This document shows positions 35,770 through 46,413 of a stretch of DNA of 64,000 nucleotides, piece by piece. Both the position numbers and the translations under genes were made by a program. The stretch is taken from assembly GCF_003286085.1 (NCBI RefSeq), contig NW_020825288.1:17236001-17300000 (forward strand), read 5' to 3'. Below the pieces are notes generated by a model. It did not search any database. It saw only the letters and a list, made by a program, of their open reading frames with translations, and was not told where the DNA came from. This stretch comes from Drosophila persimilis. Its lineage: Eukaryota; Arthropoda; Insecta; Diptera; Drosophilidae. Each line of letters begins with the position of its first letter. Position 1 is the stretch's first letter.

Positions 35770-37068
35770 ATGGTCAAGGAAACCGGATACTACGATTTGC
35801 TTGGCGTGAAGCCGAACGCAACTCCCGACGAGCTCAAGAAGGCCTACAGGAAGCTGGCACTCAAGTACCATCCCGACAAGAACCCCAATGAGGGGGAGAA
35901 GTTCAAAGCCATCTCGCAAGCCTACGAGGTGCTGTCCGACGTGGACAAGCGACAGGTGTACGATGACGGCGGCGAGGCGGCTATCAAGAAGGGCGGTGCC
36001 GACTCTGGCGACTTCCGCAACCCCATGGACTTCTTTGAGAAGTTCTTCGGAGCCGGATTCGGTGGCGGCGGCGGTGGCGGACGACGTCGCGAGCGTCGCG
36101 GCAAGGATGTGGTGCACCAGATGTCGGTGCAGCTCGACGAGCTGTACAACGGCGCCACGCGCAAGCTTCAGCTGCAGAAGAACGTGATTTGTGACAAGTG
36201 CGAGGGCCGTGGTGGAAAGAAGGGCAGCATCGAGAAGTGCGCCAACTGCCGGGGCAACGGCGTTGAGGCGCGCGTCCAACAGATTGCACCTGGCATCATG
36301 CAACACATCGAGCAGGTGTGCCGGAAGTGCTCTGGCACCGGCGAGGTCATACAGGAGAAGGATCGCTGCAAAAACTGTAACGGTCGGAAGACGGTGCGCG
36401 AGCGCAAGGTGCTGGAAGTGCACATCGAAAAGGGAATGCGTGATGGTCAGAAGATCGTATTCACAGGGGAGGGTGACCACGAACCGGATTCTCAGCCGGG
36501 TGATATCATTATACTGTTAGACGAGAAAGAGCATTCACTCTTTGCACATGCTGGCCAGGATCTCATGATGAAGATGCCGCTGCAGCTGGTAGAGGCGTTG
36601 TGCGGCTTCCAGCGCCTGGTCAAGACTCTGGACGGCCGTGATCTGGTCGTGGCCACGCAGCCCGGTGAAGTTATTCGCCACGAATCGACCAAATGCATCG
36701 CGGAGGAGGGCATGCCCATATTTAAGAATCCAATGGAGAAAGGAATGCTAATCATTCAATTCGAGGTGATTTTCCCCGACGTGATCAACCCGTCTGTGGT
36801 ACCGACGCTCAAGCAATGCCTGCCACCGGCCCCAGAGATCAGCATTCCATTCGAAGCAGAGCAGACTGTTTTGGTAAGTAGATAATATAAAGTGAAACAG
36901 CTATCTCCCTTCGAATCTTGCTGATATCATTTGTTTCTTACGTGATGCCCCAAACAGGAGGACTTTGATCCCAAGCAACGCCGCCAGCAACACCAGCGCA
37001 TGGCCTATGACGAGGACGATGGCGGCTATCAGGATGGCCCCCGAGTCCAACAGTGCACATCAAGCTAA
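35770..37068 (+). CDS. Droj2: DnaJ/HSP40 co-chaperone, type A (DNAJA1-like)
   Basis: Exons 35770-36873 and 36958-37068 are joined in phase 0, giving 404 residues, the usual size for DNAJA1. The J domain (about 5-70) has the HPD motif at 34-36, which stimulates HSP70 ATPase. A Gly/Phe-rich linker follows ([12 protein letters not shown]). The zinc-finger region (about 141-206) has four CxxC units: [24 protein letters not shown] and CKNCNGRK, the last lacking the second Gly. Two client-binding beta domains follow. The protein ends QCTSS, where the last four residues CTSS are a CaaX-type farnesylation box as in DNAJA1. It acts with cytosolic HSC70 in folding and protein sorting. A long antisense open frame over the first exon is a shadow. 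The poly(A) signal is at 37549-37554. Confidence 0.97.
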
Positions 37069-37548
37069 GCGGTTATACATACTTACTAGTACCCCAGACA
37101 CACCCCAAGCCCAACAAATCCATACGGCGTGCCAGCGCTGTACCCACACTGTAGCACACTGAGCTTGCAATGGCCGAAGACCAGCCACACAGACCCAGTT
37201 GCGTGTTGCATTGTACTACTCCAAACACCACACTCTACACTACACTACACAACAAGAAACCAACCAATCCAGAAACTAAAGTTATTTCATCTGTCCACGA
37301 GATATGCAAAGCTACGATAACGATATTTAAATCAATGGAAACTTATCAGATGTGCACTATGGCTATAACGCGTGGTTGTTCGAAAACTAACCAGAATATA
37401 TCTTCTCAATACGTTTATGTTGAGTTAAGATTGTTGTCTATGAACCCCAAACTGAAACTGAAAACGCTAACAACAAATCAGTCGCCACTAGAACCGTATC
37501 TAAGAAACAACGTCTAGCAACAAGTTTAAGTTATTTAATTCCAGCATA

Positions 37549-37554
37549 AATAAA
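37549..37554 (+). terminator. Poly(A) signal of Droj2
   Basis: AATAAA lies about 480 bases after the stop, preceded by AT-rich 3' UTR. Confidence 0.55.
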
Positions 37555-37807
37555 AGCGTTAGTTTAAACGGATATAACAAATAAATAATTAATTCACAAT
37601 TTCAACTCAATCCGGTGTACTAGTCGACTCTTTCTTCCAAAGGTCGTGTCGCCATTTGCCTCCAGTCTGCTGCAGCTATCTCTCATTCAGTTATCGCTGC
37701 ACCGTCATCCAAAGCATGATTCACACGCCCCTAATCAAATATACTAAATATGGCATAATATTATAATAATTATGTTCCGGTGAATTCCGTTTCAAACCCG
37801 CACAGCG

Positions 37808-38535
37808 TCATGGCAAATCCAAAGGGTGTAGCCAGTCTGGTCGGGTGACCTGTGTAGGCCTTAGGTCCTCATGGGTCTCCTTGTTTTCGATGAACAAAAA
37901 TGCATTGGAGATGGAACGTAGGATGGAGGAGGTTTGGGCTGCGTTTCTGCCTGGCTTCGTCTTAGTGCTGCATGGGCCTTTTGATGATGCAGTTATTGTA
38001 AATACACCTTTCATTTCAAAAAGAAAAATGTTTGCCGTATTTCAATATTGGACTTGAGCGCTTTTCCGTATGGCTTCCATAAGTCCAAATTGGTTTGTGT
38101 AGGCTTTTATATGGGAGAAGCATGTGTTTAATCCACAGTTGGATTTCTATGCCATAGCTATGGACTATGTTACTCTTCTCGTGCTCACCGGTGCCACTTC
38201 TCGTCGTCTTGGCAAAGTCCTATATAAGACACACAGAATACACACTTAGTTGCCAACCTATGCATAGGCCAGTACATCTCTTTCGACTTTATATTTAGTT
38301 CATGGCTTCTAATCATGAGACGTATTTATCCTCCAAGTGAGTTTTTTTTCAAATGTGAGGCCAAGATATTTTATCAAATCTGCTATCAGGACTTGATTAC
38401 CATTTAGGCTTACAGAATGACAGTTTCCTAAAAACATCCAGTTGCTTCTAAAGAATTTCCGAAGCATGGGTAGGATTTTGCCCAGACAGCATGTCGTCCG
38501 CTTTTACGAAACTAGGAAGGCTTCGTCGTTTTGTG
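37808..38535 (-). mobile_element. Decayed jockey-clade non-LTR retrotransposon fragment (reverse transcriptase C-terminal half)
   Basis: Translated in shifting minus-strand frames, this stretch gives a run of jockey-type reverse transcriptase landmarks in the right order. First is a degenerate catalytic box, KADDMLSGQNPTHASEIL, in place of YADD (about 38465-38515). Next come VSLNGNQV and IKYLGLTFEKKLTWR (about 38330-38415), then LLPYKSLHKPIWTYGSH (about 38090-38145). Last is ILRSISNAFLFIENKETHED (about 37855-37920). Stop codons and at least two frameshifts break it, so it is a fossil. It fills the gap between the convergent Droj2 and Utp21 genes. The identification rests on motif order and is firm at clade level only. 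Confidence 0.8.
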
Positions 38536-38539
38536 TCAA

Positions 38540-38545
38540 TTTATT
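38540..38545 (-). terminator. Poly(A) signal of Utp21
   Basis: A minus-strand AATAAA lies about 65 bases past the Utp21 stop, right at the edge of the retrotransposon fossil. Confidence 0.5.
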
Positions 38546-38610
38546 TACAGCGTAAATGGATGAAAAAACTACAATTACGAGTAGATGGGGGTATGGGGGG
38601 AGACTATTCA

Positions 38611-41484
38611 CTAGTTCGCAAAGTTACGTAGGGCGGCCACCACGCCGGTTCCGTAGGTCAGCTTACTTTCGACTCTATCCCAGGCCTGCTCCTGTACCCG
38701 CGAAACAGTGCGCAGTGCTCGGACCAGGTCAGGGGACTCCGTCAGGGTGAGGCCGTGTGAACGAAGAAAGACACTCAGGTAGGATTGGGCCAGTTCAAAG
38801 TTGAGGTTGGTGCTGAACATGAACTCGATGAGCTTGAGGAACTGCACCATAGCCAGAAGGGTTCCGCCGGCCTCCGGATGCAGCGATTTGATCTCAAAGT
38901 CGACCATCGAGGGACCCAGCTGGGTTATGTGAGTCACGGCGGGATTGAAATCGCTGCTGGTGGCAGTTTCCTCCAGCAACTGGCCGAAAGTGGTTAGATT
39001 GTTGAGTGTGGAGGCTTGTAAGATGCGCGAGCTGTCCTTGTCTGAGGCCGAATTGGTCACATCGAAGCGCATTTCTAGGCCAGACACAGTGGGCAGGAAG
39101 AAAGGCGCCTGCTTCGGTGCCTTGGGTGGGGCCTTGGGCTTGTTGCGCTGCTTAATAAGCTCCAGATCAAGAAGGTTTTGCCAGCGTGAGGCAGCCAGGC
39201 CCGATAAGGTGATTAACTCGGGTGCCAACTGCTTTGGTGTCTCGTATTGGGCATCGATCGTCTCGCCCAGTTCTTCGTCGTCCCCATCGATTTCCAGCTC
39301 CTTCATGCCATCCTCCAGATCCATGGCATCGCAAACGTTTGTGGGCAGTCCGACATATGGGGCTGGTTCATGTGGGTCAATGGAACGCAAGGAAATCTGA
39401 TTGAACAGCGTCTTGTTGGCCCAAAGGTAGATGCCCAGGAGATTGACGTGAGCCGTGGCCAGAAAGTCACCATTGGGAGACATGCTCAGCGATACGCAAG
39501 GCCGCTCGACACGGAAGTGGTCAATCATGTACGAGGAGGGTATGTCCCACACCTTGATTGTGGAGTCCATTGCCGCTGTGATCAGCCAACGGCTGTCCGG
39601 ACTAAAGGTTAGATCGTTCAGTTTGGCTGTGTGGCCCACAAACTTTCGCACAATCACCCGCGTGTGCATGTCAATGACGTACACCTTGAAGGTGTCCAGT
39701 CCAATGGCCAGCATCGAGCTCTCTCTGTGCTGTCGCATTATCGATATACCATCTGCCAAGCGCAATATGGCCAGGGGCTTGTCAACTGCAGAACGAAGAA
39801 AACTTATTAAAATAATTGAATCATTCTCCGAGTGCAGGGGTCATTACCCTTTCCCTTGAAGGGCCAGAACTTGAGCAGCCCCTCAGAGCAGCCAGAAATC
39901 ACGCACTGATTGAGATTGTCGCTGGCCAATCCGCGCACGGCCTTCTCGTGAGCCGGCGCTCCGTAGCTGGCGCGATGCAGTCCCGACTGGATGTTGAAGC
40001 GCTCGATGTCGCCACTGCTGTATCCAATGATCACAAAGTTGCCGCAGTGCGTCAGGACAATGCACGTGGTCTCGCTCTGGAAGTTGACGCGATTCTTGTT
40101 TTGGAATTGCTTCGGCACCAGGCGGTGCTCGCCCATGCGGCTCTTGTCGAACGTCCATGTGGTGGTCTGTATGATGCCCGCATGGATGGCGGCTATGTTG
40201 TCCCACTCCTTCTCGCGCGCCGTGTCCGAGGTGAACTCCAGAATCGGCGGCATGCTAAACTTGTCGAACTGAAAGCGATCTGCAAAAGGAAATCGTTTCG
40301 TGAGAAACTTTGAATGCTTTAAAGGATCATTCTGACTCACTCTTATACTTGGTGGCCTTTGGGTTGTAGGAGGCCCTGCCCATACTCTTGTTCAGAGACT
40401 CGGAGAGGGTGGAAAAGACCCGCAAAGTGCTGTCCTCGCCGGAGGAGAGTATGGAGACGCCGGAGCTGCCGTGATAACGTATGCAAAGCGGTGGCTTGGT
40501 GTGCCCCTCACGAATGCGCAACTGGCGTGCGCCACCGTCAGGCATGTCGAAGACAAAGAGCTTCATGGAGTTGTCAGGGGAGGTGGTGAACACGACCGGC
40601 TCGCTGGGAAAGCAGATGGCCGTGGTGATCTCCTTCTCATGCGCCTGCAGTTGGCCAGCCAGCTTGCGCTCTTCCAGATTCCAGAAGGCCATGTAACCGT
40701 TTCTGCAGGCTGACACCAGAATAGGAGGACCGTCCGTGCGGAAGGCTAGACTGGTGACCACGCCCCAGTCCTGCTTAAAGGCCATGAGCACCTCGTCGAA
40801 CTTCAGATTCAGCACAATGATGGCGCCATCGCCATGCCCCACAGCCACCACGTCCAGTGCTGGCGCCGGCTCGATGCAAGTCACGCGGCTCTCGTGGTGG
40901 TTGAAGGTGCACACAATGCTGTTTTTCTTGATGTTTAGGATTTTGATCTGGCCCTGGCGGGAGCCGAGCACTATCTTGTTAATGTATGTGGGCGGATGAG
41001 CTACAGCCGTAACCTGGAACTCCTCCACCTTGAACGGAACCTCCAGATACACATCCTCGGTGAAAATGTTCCACACTTTCAGCACGTTTTCGTGGTCCAC
41101 GGCAATCAGATTCGAGCCGAAGGGCAGCAGAAGGTGCACATCCCGGTTGTGGCCACGATAGACATGGCGTATGTGCTTGCCAGCCCGCCAGGCGTAAATG
41201 CACTTGTTGCTCGCCGTGTACGTGTGCAGCCTGTCGGTTGCCAGGGCCGTAATGTCGTCCGGGTGCAGGCCACTCACATGGAGAAGGCGGAAGTGGCTGG
41301 CAGTGTACACCTGGAACGAGCGCCCGATGCAGGTGATCACCAGCGTGTCTCTGCGGCGCTGGACGTACCGCGTCACTGCGGGTACATGGTTGCTCACATA
41401 GCCCAGGGCTCGGTTGCGGCGAAAGATTTTGCTGCTCTCCTTGAACACGGCCCGTGGCTCCGACTCATTATTATCCTCTGTCAT
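38611..41484 (-). CDS. Utp21: U3 snoRNP / SSU processome WD-repeat protein UTP21 (WDR36)
   Basis: Exons 40341-41484, 39848-40279 and 38611-39785 are joined in phases 1, 1 and 0 to give 916 residues, close to human WDR36. The N-terminal two thirds is a double WD40 propeller, with many strands ending in WD-like pairs such as VLKVWNIF, GYMAFWNLE, GLLKFWPF and STIKVWDI. The C-terminal quarter, after a Lys/Pro-rich linker, is the Utp21-specific helical domain (EIKSLHPEAGG, LKLIEFMFSTNLNFELAQSY). The family is part of the U3 particle of the small-subunit processome in the nucleolus, needed for 18S rRNA maturation. The ATG at 41484 opens MTEDNNESEPRAVFKESSKI. In D. melanogaster this is, as I recall, CG8064. 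A dispersed repeat lies directly upstream. Confidence 0.93.
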
Positions 41485-41550
41485 TCTGTGTATTTACTTT
41501 TTTTTGCAGTTTTACTTATTAAACAACATGCCGCGACGAAGCACGTGCAG

Positions 41551-41675
41551 TAAATATACGAAATATACCGTAAATATACTGACGAATTCAAGTTCATATT
41601 CCTCGATTTTAATATTCCGTGGAATATTATTAGCTAGATAAAACTTTTGACATACCCACATAAATTTTTCCGATT
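41551..41675 (-). repeat. Dispersed AT-rich promoter-proximal repeat, copy B
   Basis: The reverse complement aligns with copy A over its first two thirds: AATCGGA, AGCTAATAATATTC, GGAATATTAAAATCGAGG, CTTGAATTCGTCAGTATATT and CGGTATATTTCG. Its right end, read on the minus strand, stops about 70 bp before the Utp21 start codon. It lacks the terminal GAGGGTCGG part. Confidence 0.8.
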
Positions 41676-42065
41676 ATTACATCGGTTTCCTACAAGACTG
41701 GTTAACTGTTAAATACTCATCATTATTGGATTGTTTAAAAAATAAGGTTTAAACAAAACCGATAAACAACAATTTCCACTAATTTAATTTAATTACATAG
41801 TAACTACACACTAACTACATAGTTGTTACATATTAACTACATATTCATGTAATTACCAAAGGCGACACCTGAAGGGGTACGTTTCCATGGAAGTGCCAGT
41901 GCGAAAAACCTCCGTTATCCACTTTTTGACATGACTTTTTTCCGACATTTTTTAAAAAATTGAGATTTTGATGGCAAACGATCAGGAATGTGGCCTGGGA
42001 CATGGCTCTAAGTGGCATTTCTACACGGTTTGTACATTGGTGCATTGGACAAGAGGGTGAGTCCA

Positions 42066-42149
42066 TAACGCGTCTTAAAATATACTGGAAAATACTATGA
42101 AAAGTATTAACGCGTCTTAAAATATACTGGAAAATACTATGAAAAGTAT
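42066..42149. repeat. Perfect tandem duplication of a 42-bp unit
   Basis: Positions 42066-42107 and 42108-42149 are identical, with no mismatches by eye. The unit starts TAACGCGTCTTAAAATATAC and ends GAAAAGTAT. It contains AAATATACTGGAAAATAC, which resembles the TATATTT core of the neighbouring dispersed repeat. Confidence 0.9.
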
Positions 42150-42190
42150 AAAAATTGCGTGGTGTGGCAAGAAAATAAGAAAATCCGATA

Positions 42191-42372
42191 AGGTATACGG
42201 TCCGGTCCGACCCTCAGAAATATACCAAAATATACCGTCTTATTTTAAAAACATACCATAAATATACTGACGAACTCAAGTTGTCTTATACATATACCTC
42301 GATTTTGATATTCCGTGGAATGTTACTAGCTATCTAGATCTTTTAGCCATGCCCACATCATTTTGTCCGATT
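42191..42372 (-). repeat. Dispersed AT-rich promoter-proximal repeat, copy C (full length)
   Basis: The reverse complement matches copy A from AATCGGACAAAATGATGTG through ATTCCACGGAATATCAAAA, GTTCGTCAGTATATTTATGG and GGTATATTTCTGAGGGTCGG. It lies upstream of copy B in the same orientation, 515 bp away, and both point towards Utp21. Confidence 0.85.
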
Positions 42373-43332
42373 GATGAATCAATTTTGAACTTGACTGGCT
42401 TATTTTAAATACTTCCTTTTATTGGATTTCTATGTACCGTTGAAATGAAAAACATGAAAAGTATATTGTACACTGCGCAACACAAAATTTACATATCATA
42501 AACTAAGTGGGCTCATGGCACAAAGCTGGCTGCTACAAGCGCACTGGCGGCGAAAGAATCAAGTTTAAATTTTGTTTTTCACCAACATGCATACATTTGG
42601 TCCAGCAAACAGTAAAATAAAAACCAGCTACCAATTCCATTTTGTTGCTTCTCTAGCACATTAGCTTATTTATTTAACCACTTTTATCATTATAAATAGA
42701 AACTCTTGTGAACATTTTATAGGTTGCATTGTCGTAATATAACATTTATACACTTATAACGATTAATGATTAATGATTAACATACATATACAATGTACCT
42801 TACACGGCCTTCCGCTGCCACATGGAGCTCCAAGCATTGATGGTGCCGTGTGCCTTTGGAATCCGTATAGGTGATATATAAAGTAAAATTACAACTACAT
42901 ATAGTCTTTCGCTTTCCTCGATAATAAACATAAATAGTGTGCGTGTATGCATAAAGATATTGAAACACGATGTAATTGAATTGTATCGGTTTTATTCATC
43001 TCTCGACTCCTCCATATTTTTTTGTGCACTGAAATCCTTACCAGCCCCTAAAAATTTCAGTTATTTTTCATGCGCTCTAAGAGTTGAAGCAGAAACATTT
43101 GCTGCGCTATTTGTAGACATTTATCAAACATTCTATACATTTTGCGGAAGTATGTAAATAACACTCATAGTAATTGGTAATGTCATAATGTTGGAGGTGT
43201 TGGTTGTGGCTCTTCTTAATGGTTTTGTCACTTTTGCTGTCGGTGCAGTTTGTGTTGGTGTTGTACTCCATTGGATCGGGTGTTACTGATGCTGATGCTT
43301 GTAGTGCTTGTAGTTCGTGTGGTCAGTGGTTC
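42373..43332. other. Intergenic DNA and CCHamide-2 3' UTR
   Basis: AT-rich sequence with no recognisable gene. The CCHamide-2 transcript (minus) ends somewhere here; minus-strand AATAAA hexamers occur near 42667-42672 and 42990. The exact end cannot be fixed. Confidence 0.5.
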
Positions 43333-45189
43333 TTAGTTCAACGCATTCATCGGCACATCGCGGTTGAACAACTCTCCGGAGTTGGTCAGGGGATAGTCGA
43401 GTTCGCTCAGATGTGGGGCCGGTCGGCGTGGACGGTTAAACTGCAAGAGGGGAGCCGATTAGCCGTTAGTCAAGCCGAAGCCGGCGGAAGCCCTGGCCCA
43501 CACCTACCCATGACTTCATGATTTTGTACAGCGCCTGACGGGCGGGGTAGTCATCAAACTCGCCCTCGGGCAGGGCCTGCGCCTGTTCGTTTGGCGCCAG
43601 CATGGGCAGCAGGCCATTCGGACGCACATACTCCTGCTCAGCCGCAGACTCGCCCGCTCCGGCTCCTGTGCCGGAGCTCAGGGAGCGCTTGCCGTGGCCC
43701 CCATAGCACACATGGCCGTAGGCCTGGCATCCCTCTGTAAGAGTGGGAGGGTGAAGATCGAAAATTAATTATCCATCGGTAGGTGACCAAGAAATTGCAA
43801 ACGCTTCTAGCGGGCCACCTAATCGATTTCAGCGCACAAAAATCCTGGGACCCCCTTCGCCGATCCTAGGCCCGACCCCGACCCCGACCCCGACCCCGAA
43901 CACGGGCTGAGGCACGACCTGTGCGTGTGCACTCCCCAAAGGAACGCACCACACACAAACTTTGTACCATTACGAGTATGTGGGTCGGGCAGATAGACTG
44001 CCGCTCTGACAGCCGAAATCTTTAATCGCTCTCCAATGCTCGGGAGAGACATCTTGTGATAACCATTTGACCCCGCCCGTTCCGCCGGGCGTCTGGCAGT
44101 GAGCGAATAAACTTTTGGCTGCCTGCTATTTTTGAATTTCCGCCCACACTGGCAAACATAAATTTCCCCTCTGCCCTCGAGGGAGTTGTCCTTGACATTA
44201 GCACAGCGCCGAAGAGATTGTGGGGCTGGGTAGCACGGACTCTTCGTGGTCTCTGACTGAATGCAAATATGGCTTGATTTTTAGGGTATCTTTCACATCG
44301 ACGATGTGTGGATTTCTCTTGTCCCACAATGTTTTGCTTGTATTCACTTTGGGAGCCTGCCAACAGCCTACTCGTAAATGCTATTTCAAAGGCAATCAAA
44401 TCGAAAAGTTTCGGTAATTGATGCGAACTGGGATTCAGATGATCATCCAATTATGTACAGACATACGCATATCCCAGAGGCAGCACAAATGCCGCTCTAT
44501 AATCGAGAATATTCAATCAAAAGTGAACAGTCAAGTAATCCGGGAATATTCGAGGATACAGACGGACCACAGAAATGCAGGGAAACGGAAATTGCAGACC
44601 CGTGTTGCTCGTGCTCTAAGTTTAGGTTATCATTGCTATTTAATTTTGATTCAATATTATATTCAAAACCCGTTCTAGCGCTATCCTTGCTCTCCCCTTG
44701 ACTCCTCGTGAGTCTTGTGCGTTGGTCCCCATTGCATTCTCGTGAATGATGCTCGTTATACGACATGACTTCTGTGGCCTTTGGGGGCACCATAGAGGAG
44801 TCAGGAAATGGAAATTGCACACCTTACAGCCCCACTGGCCCAGCTCCGCACTTGCCGTTCCCGCAGCTGCATAAACAAAGACTCCGGGGTCCCTGTCAAT
44901 GGCTGTCGCTAGAGGGAGGAGAAGGGCTGTCGGGTGCCGTTTGTTTGTCTTGCATTAAACTGCAACAATTGATGCTGCCAAGGAGGGGCCTGGGTATGTG
45001 GCATGTCACACATTTATGGCTTTGTTTTTCGCTCTTAAATTGAATGCGATATTCATGCGAAACGACTGTTGCCGCAGCGTCCCATTTAAACTATGGATGA
45101 TGCGGCTACTCACTTTTCGCCTGGCTCTGTTGAGCGGCCAGGACCACGGTGCAGATGACAACCAGCAGCAGCGAAATGGTGGATTTCAT
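43333..45189 (-). CDS. CCHa2: CCHamide-2 neuropeptide precursor
   Basis: Three coding exons, 45114-45189, 43508-43734 and 43333-43440, join to 136 residues. Exon 1 is a signal peptide (MKSTISLLLVVICTVVLAAQ). The exon 1/2 junction completes a Lys, giving KK directly before the mature peptide. Exon 2 then reads GCQAYGHVCYGGHGKR: the disulfide-bonded CCHamide-2 peptide, a Gly amide donor and a KR cleavage site. The rest is a spacer (YVRPNGLLPMLAPNE, DDYPARQALYKIMKSW) and exon 3 (FNRPRRPAPHLSELDYPL), which may yield further fragments. CCHamide-2 is secreted by fly gut endocrine cells and fat body and acts on CCHa2-R to adjust insulin-like peptide release and feeding. The ATG follows an acceptor at 45195-45197, so an upstream non-coding exon exists. 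Confidence 0.96.
43735..45113 (-). other. Intron between signal-peptide and mature-peptide exons of CCHa2
   Basis: 1,379-bp intron (GTGAGT...TTACAG). It contains a (CCCGAC)n repeat at 43871-43898 and otherwise ordinary sequence. No internal gene was seen on either strand. Confidence 0.8.
43871..43898. repeat. CCCGAC hexanucleotide repeat
   Basis: Four and a half copies lie inside the CCHa2 intron. The complementary strand carries GGGGTC runs and could form G-rich structures. Confidence 0.8.
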
Positions 45190-45627
45190 GATAGCTGTAA
45201 TAGAGAGAAAGGGGAAGAGTTAGAGAGCTGGAGAGCGGAGGATGGGCACCTGTTGAGGACGGTGCCTGGATTTGACAGAGCGCGGCCCCGGAGGGTGTGC
45301 TACACTAATTAGGAAATCCGTGCACACGACGGGAAAGAGTCAGAAGTCACACAAATCGCACAAGTCAGCATGCATTTAGGGAGCTAATCCTGGGCCGCAA
45401 AACTTTTTGAACTATGATTTATGTAACGCCCCCACACACACCCACACACACCCACACACTCGCACACAAAGACAATTAACTTGAGGGCAAAGTGGCAAAC
45501 GTGGAACCTCGGCAAATGTTTGTTTATTACGTGCTTTGAATTCCCAGAACATCCAAGATATTCAAAGATGAAAGATAAACTCATTTAATTTGCCGAGACC
45601 TGCATGAATCCTCTCTTAGTGTGTGTG

Positions 45628-46413
45628 TTTTTTTTTTTTTTATATTCATATACTTATTTATTTGCTCTATAATATTTACAATTTATATTTATCGGACAAG
45701 AGTGTGTTGGGACTAGGGGCCCCGCGGACTGCGGTACTGCCGCAAAGCATTGCTTCGCAGTGGCGTGGACTCCTACTCCGTCTGCTCCTTCCGCCTTCTC
45801 TCCAAGGACCTAAGCGTGCGCATCACGCTAGAGGCGAACTCCGCGGCCGCATCCCACACCTTCGGGTCTGCCAGCATCAGCGGCACCAGAGTCTCGGTGC
45901 TGACCCTAGACCCTGCTACTGTCTCCAATGTCTGACGCTCGAGGTCAAACCTGTGGCAGTCGAAGAGGACGTGGCGAGCGTCCTCCTCTATGCCTGTGCC
46001 ACACTCGGGGCACCAGTCCTCTGTCTCGTGGCCGAAGCGCTTGAGGTAGCCGCGGAAGCAGCCATGTCCGCTCAGTGCCTGGGTAAGGTAGAAATCCACC
46101 TGGCCGTGCTTCCTTTCAACCCAGCATGCTATGCTTGGGATGAGGGTGTGGGTCCATCGGCCTTTGGGTGAGTGGTCCCATCGAGTCTGCCATCTGTCTA
46201 TGCTGGTCCTTCTGGCGGCGTCCTTAATTTCTGCTTTGGAGCGTGCCTCGGCTGCACTGTCCGTCATGGCATCATGGATCTCCTTCCTCTCCCTTATCAG
46301 CTCCCTGAGCGGGACTTGCCCGGCAATGACTAACGCGGCTTCGTCTGAGATGGTCCGGAACGAGCACGCGATCCTAATGGCGCACAGTCTGTACGTTGCC
46401 TCTACTCCTCGCA
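45628..46413 (-). mobile_element. 5'-truncated non-LTR retrotransposon (R1/LOA-type) with poly(A) tail
   Basis: On the minus strand an uninterrupted frame of about 213 codons (46413 to the stop at 45773) encodes the C-terminal end of an R1/LOA-type LINE polyprotein. Landmarks are RTISDEAALVIAG, GRWTHTLIP, the signature LTQALSGHGCFRGYL, and a CCHC-type zinc element CPECGTGIEEDARHVLFDC. About 130 bp of 3' UTR follows, then a 14-base A tail (T-run at 45628-45641 on +). GT microsatellite sequence abuts both ends (45619-45627 and about 46414-46439), so any target-site duplication lies in the GT repeat. The intact frame implies a fairly recent insertion. It has the same orientation as CCHa2. Confidence 0.85.

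Noticed and set aside
35752..36480. 242-codon open frame antisense to Droj2
   Set aside because: It lies wholly over the conserved Droj2 coding exon and mirrors its codon bias. It has no domain or independent support.
45417..45472. Direct CCCACACA repeats considered as a CRISPR-like array
   Set aside because: Simple CA-rich microsatellite with no spacers; the window is eukaryotic nuclear DNA.
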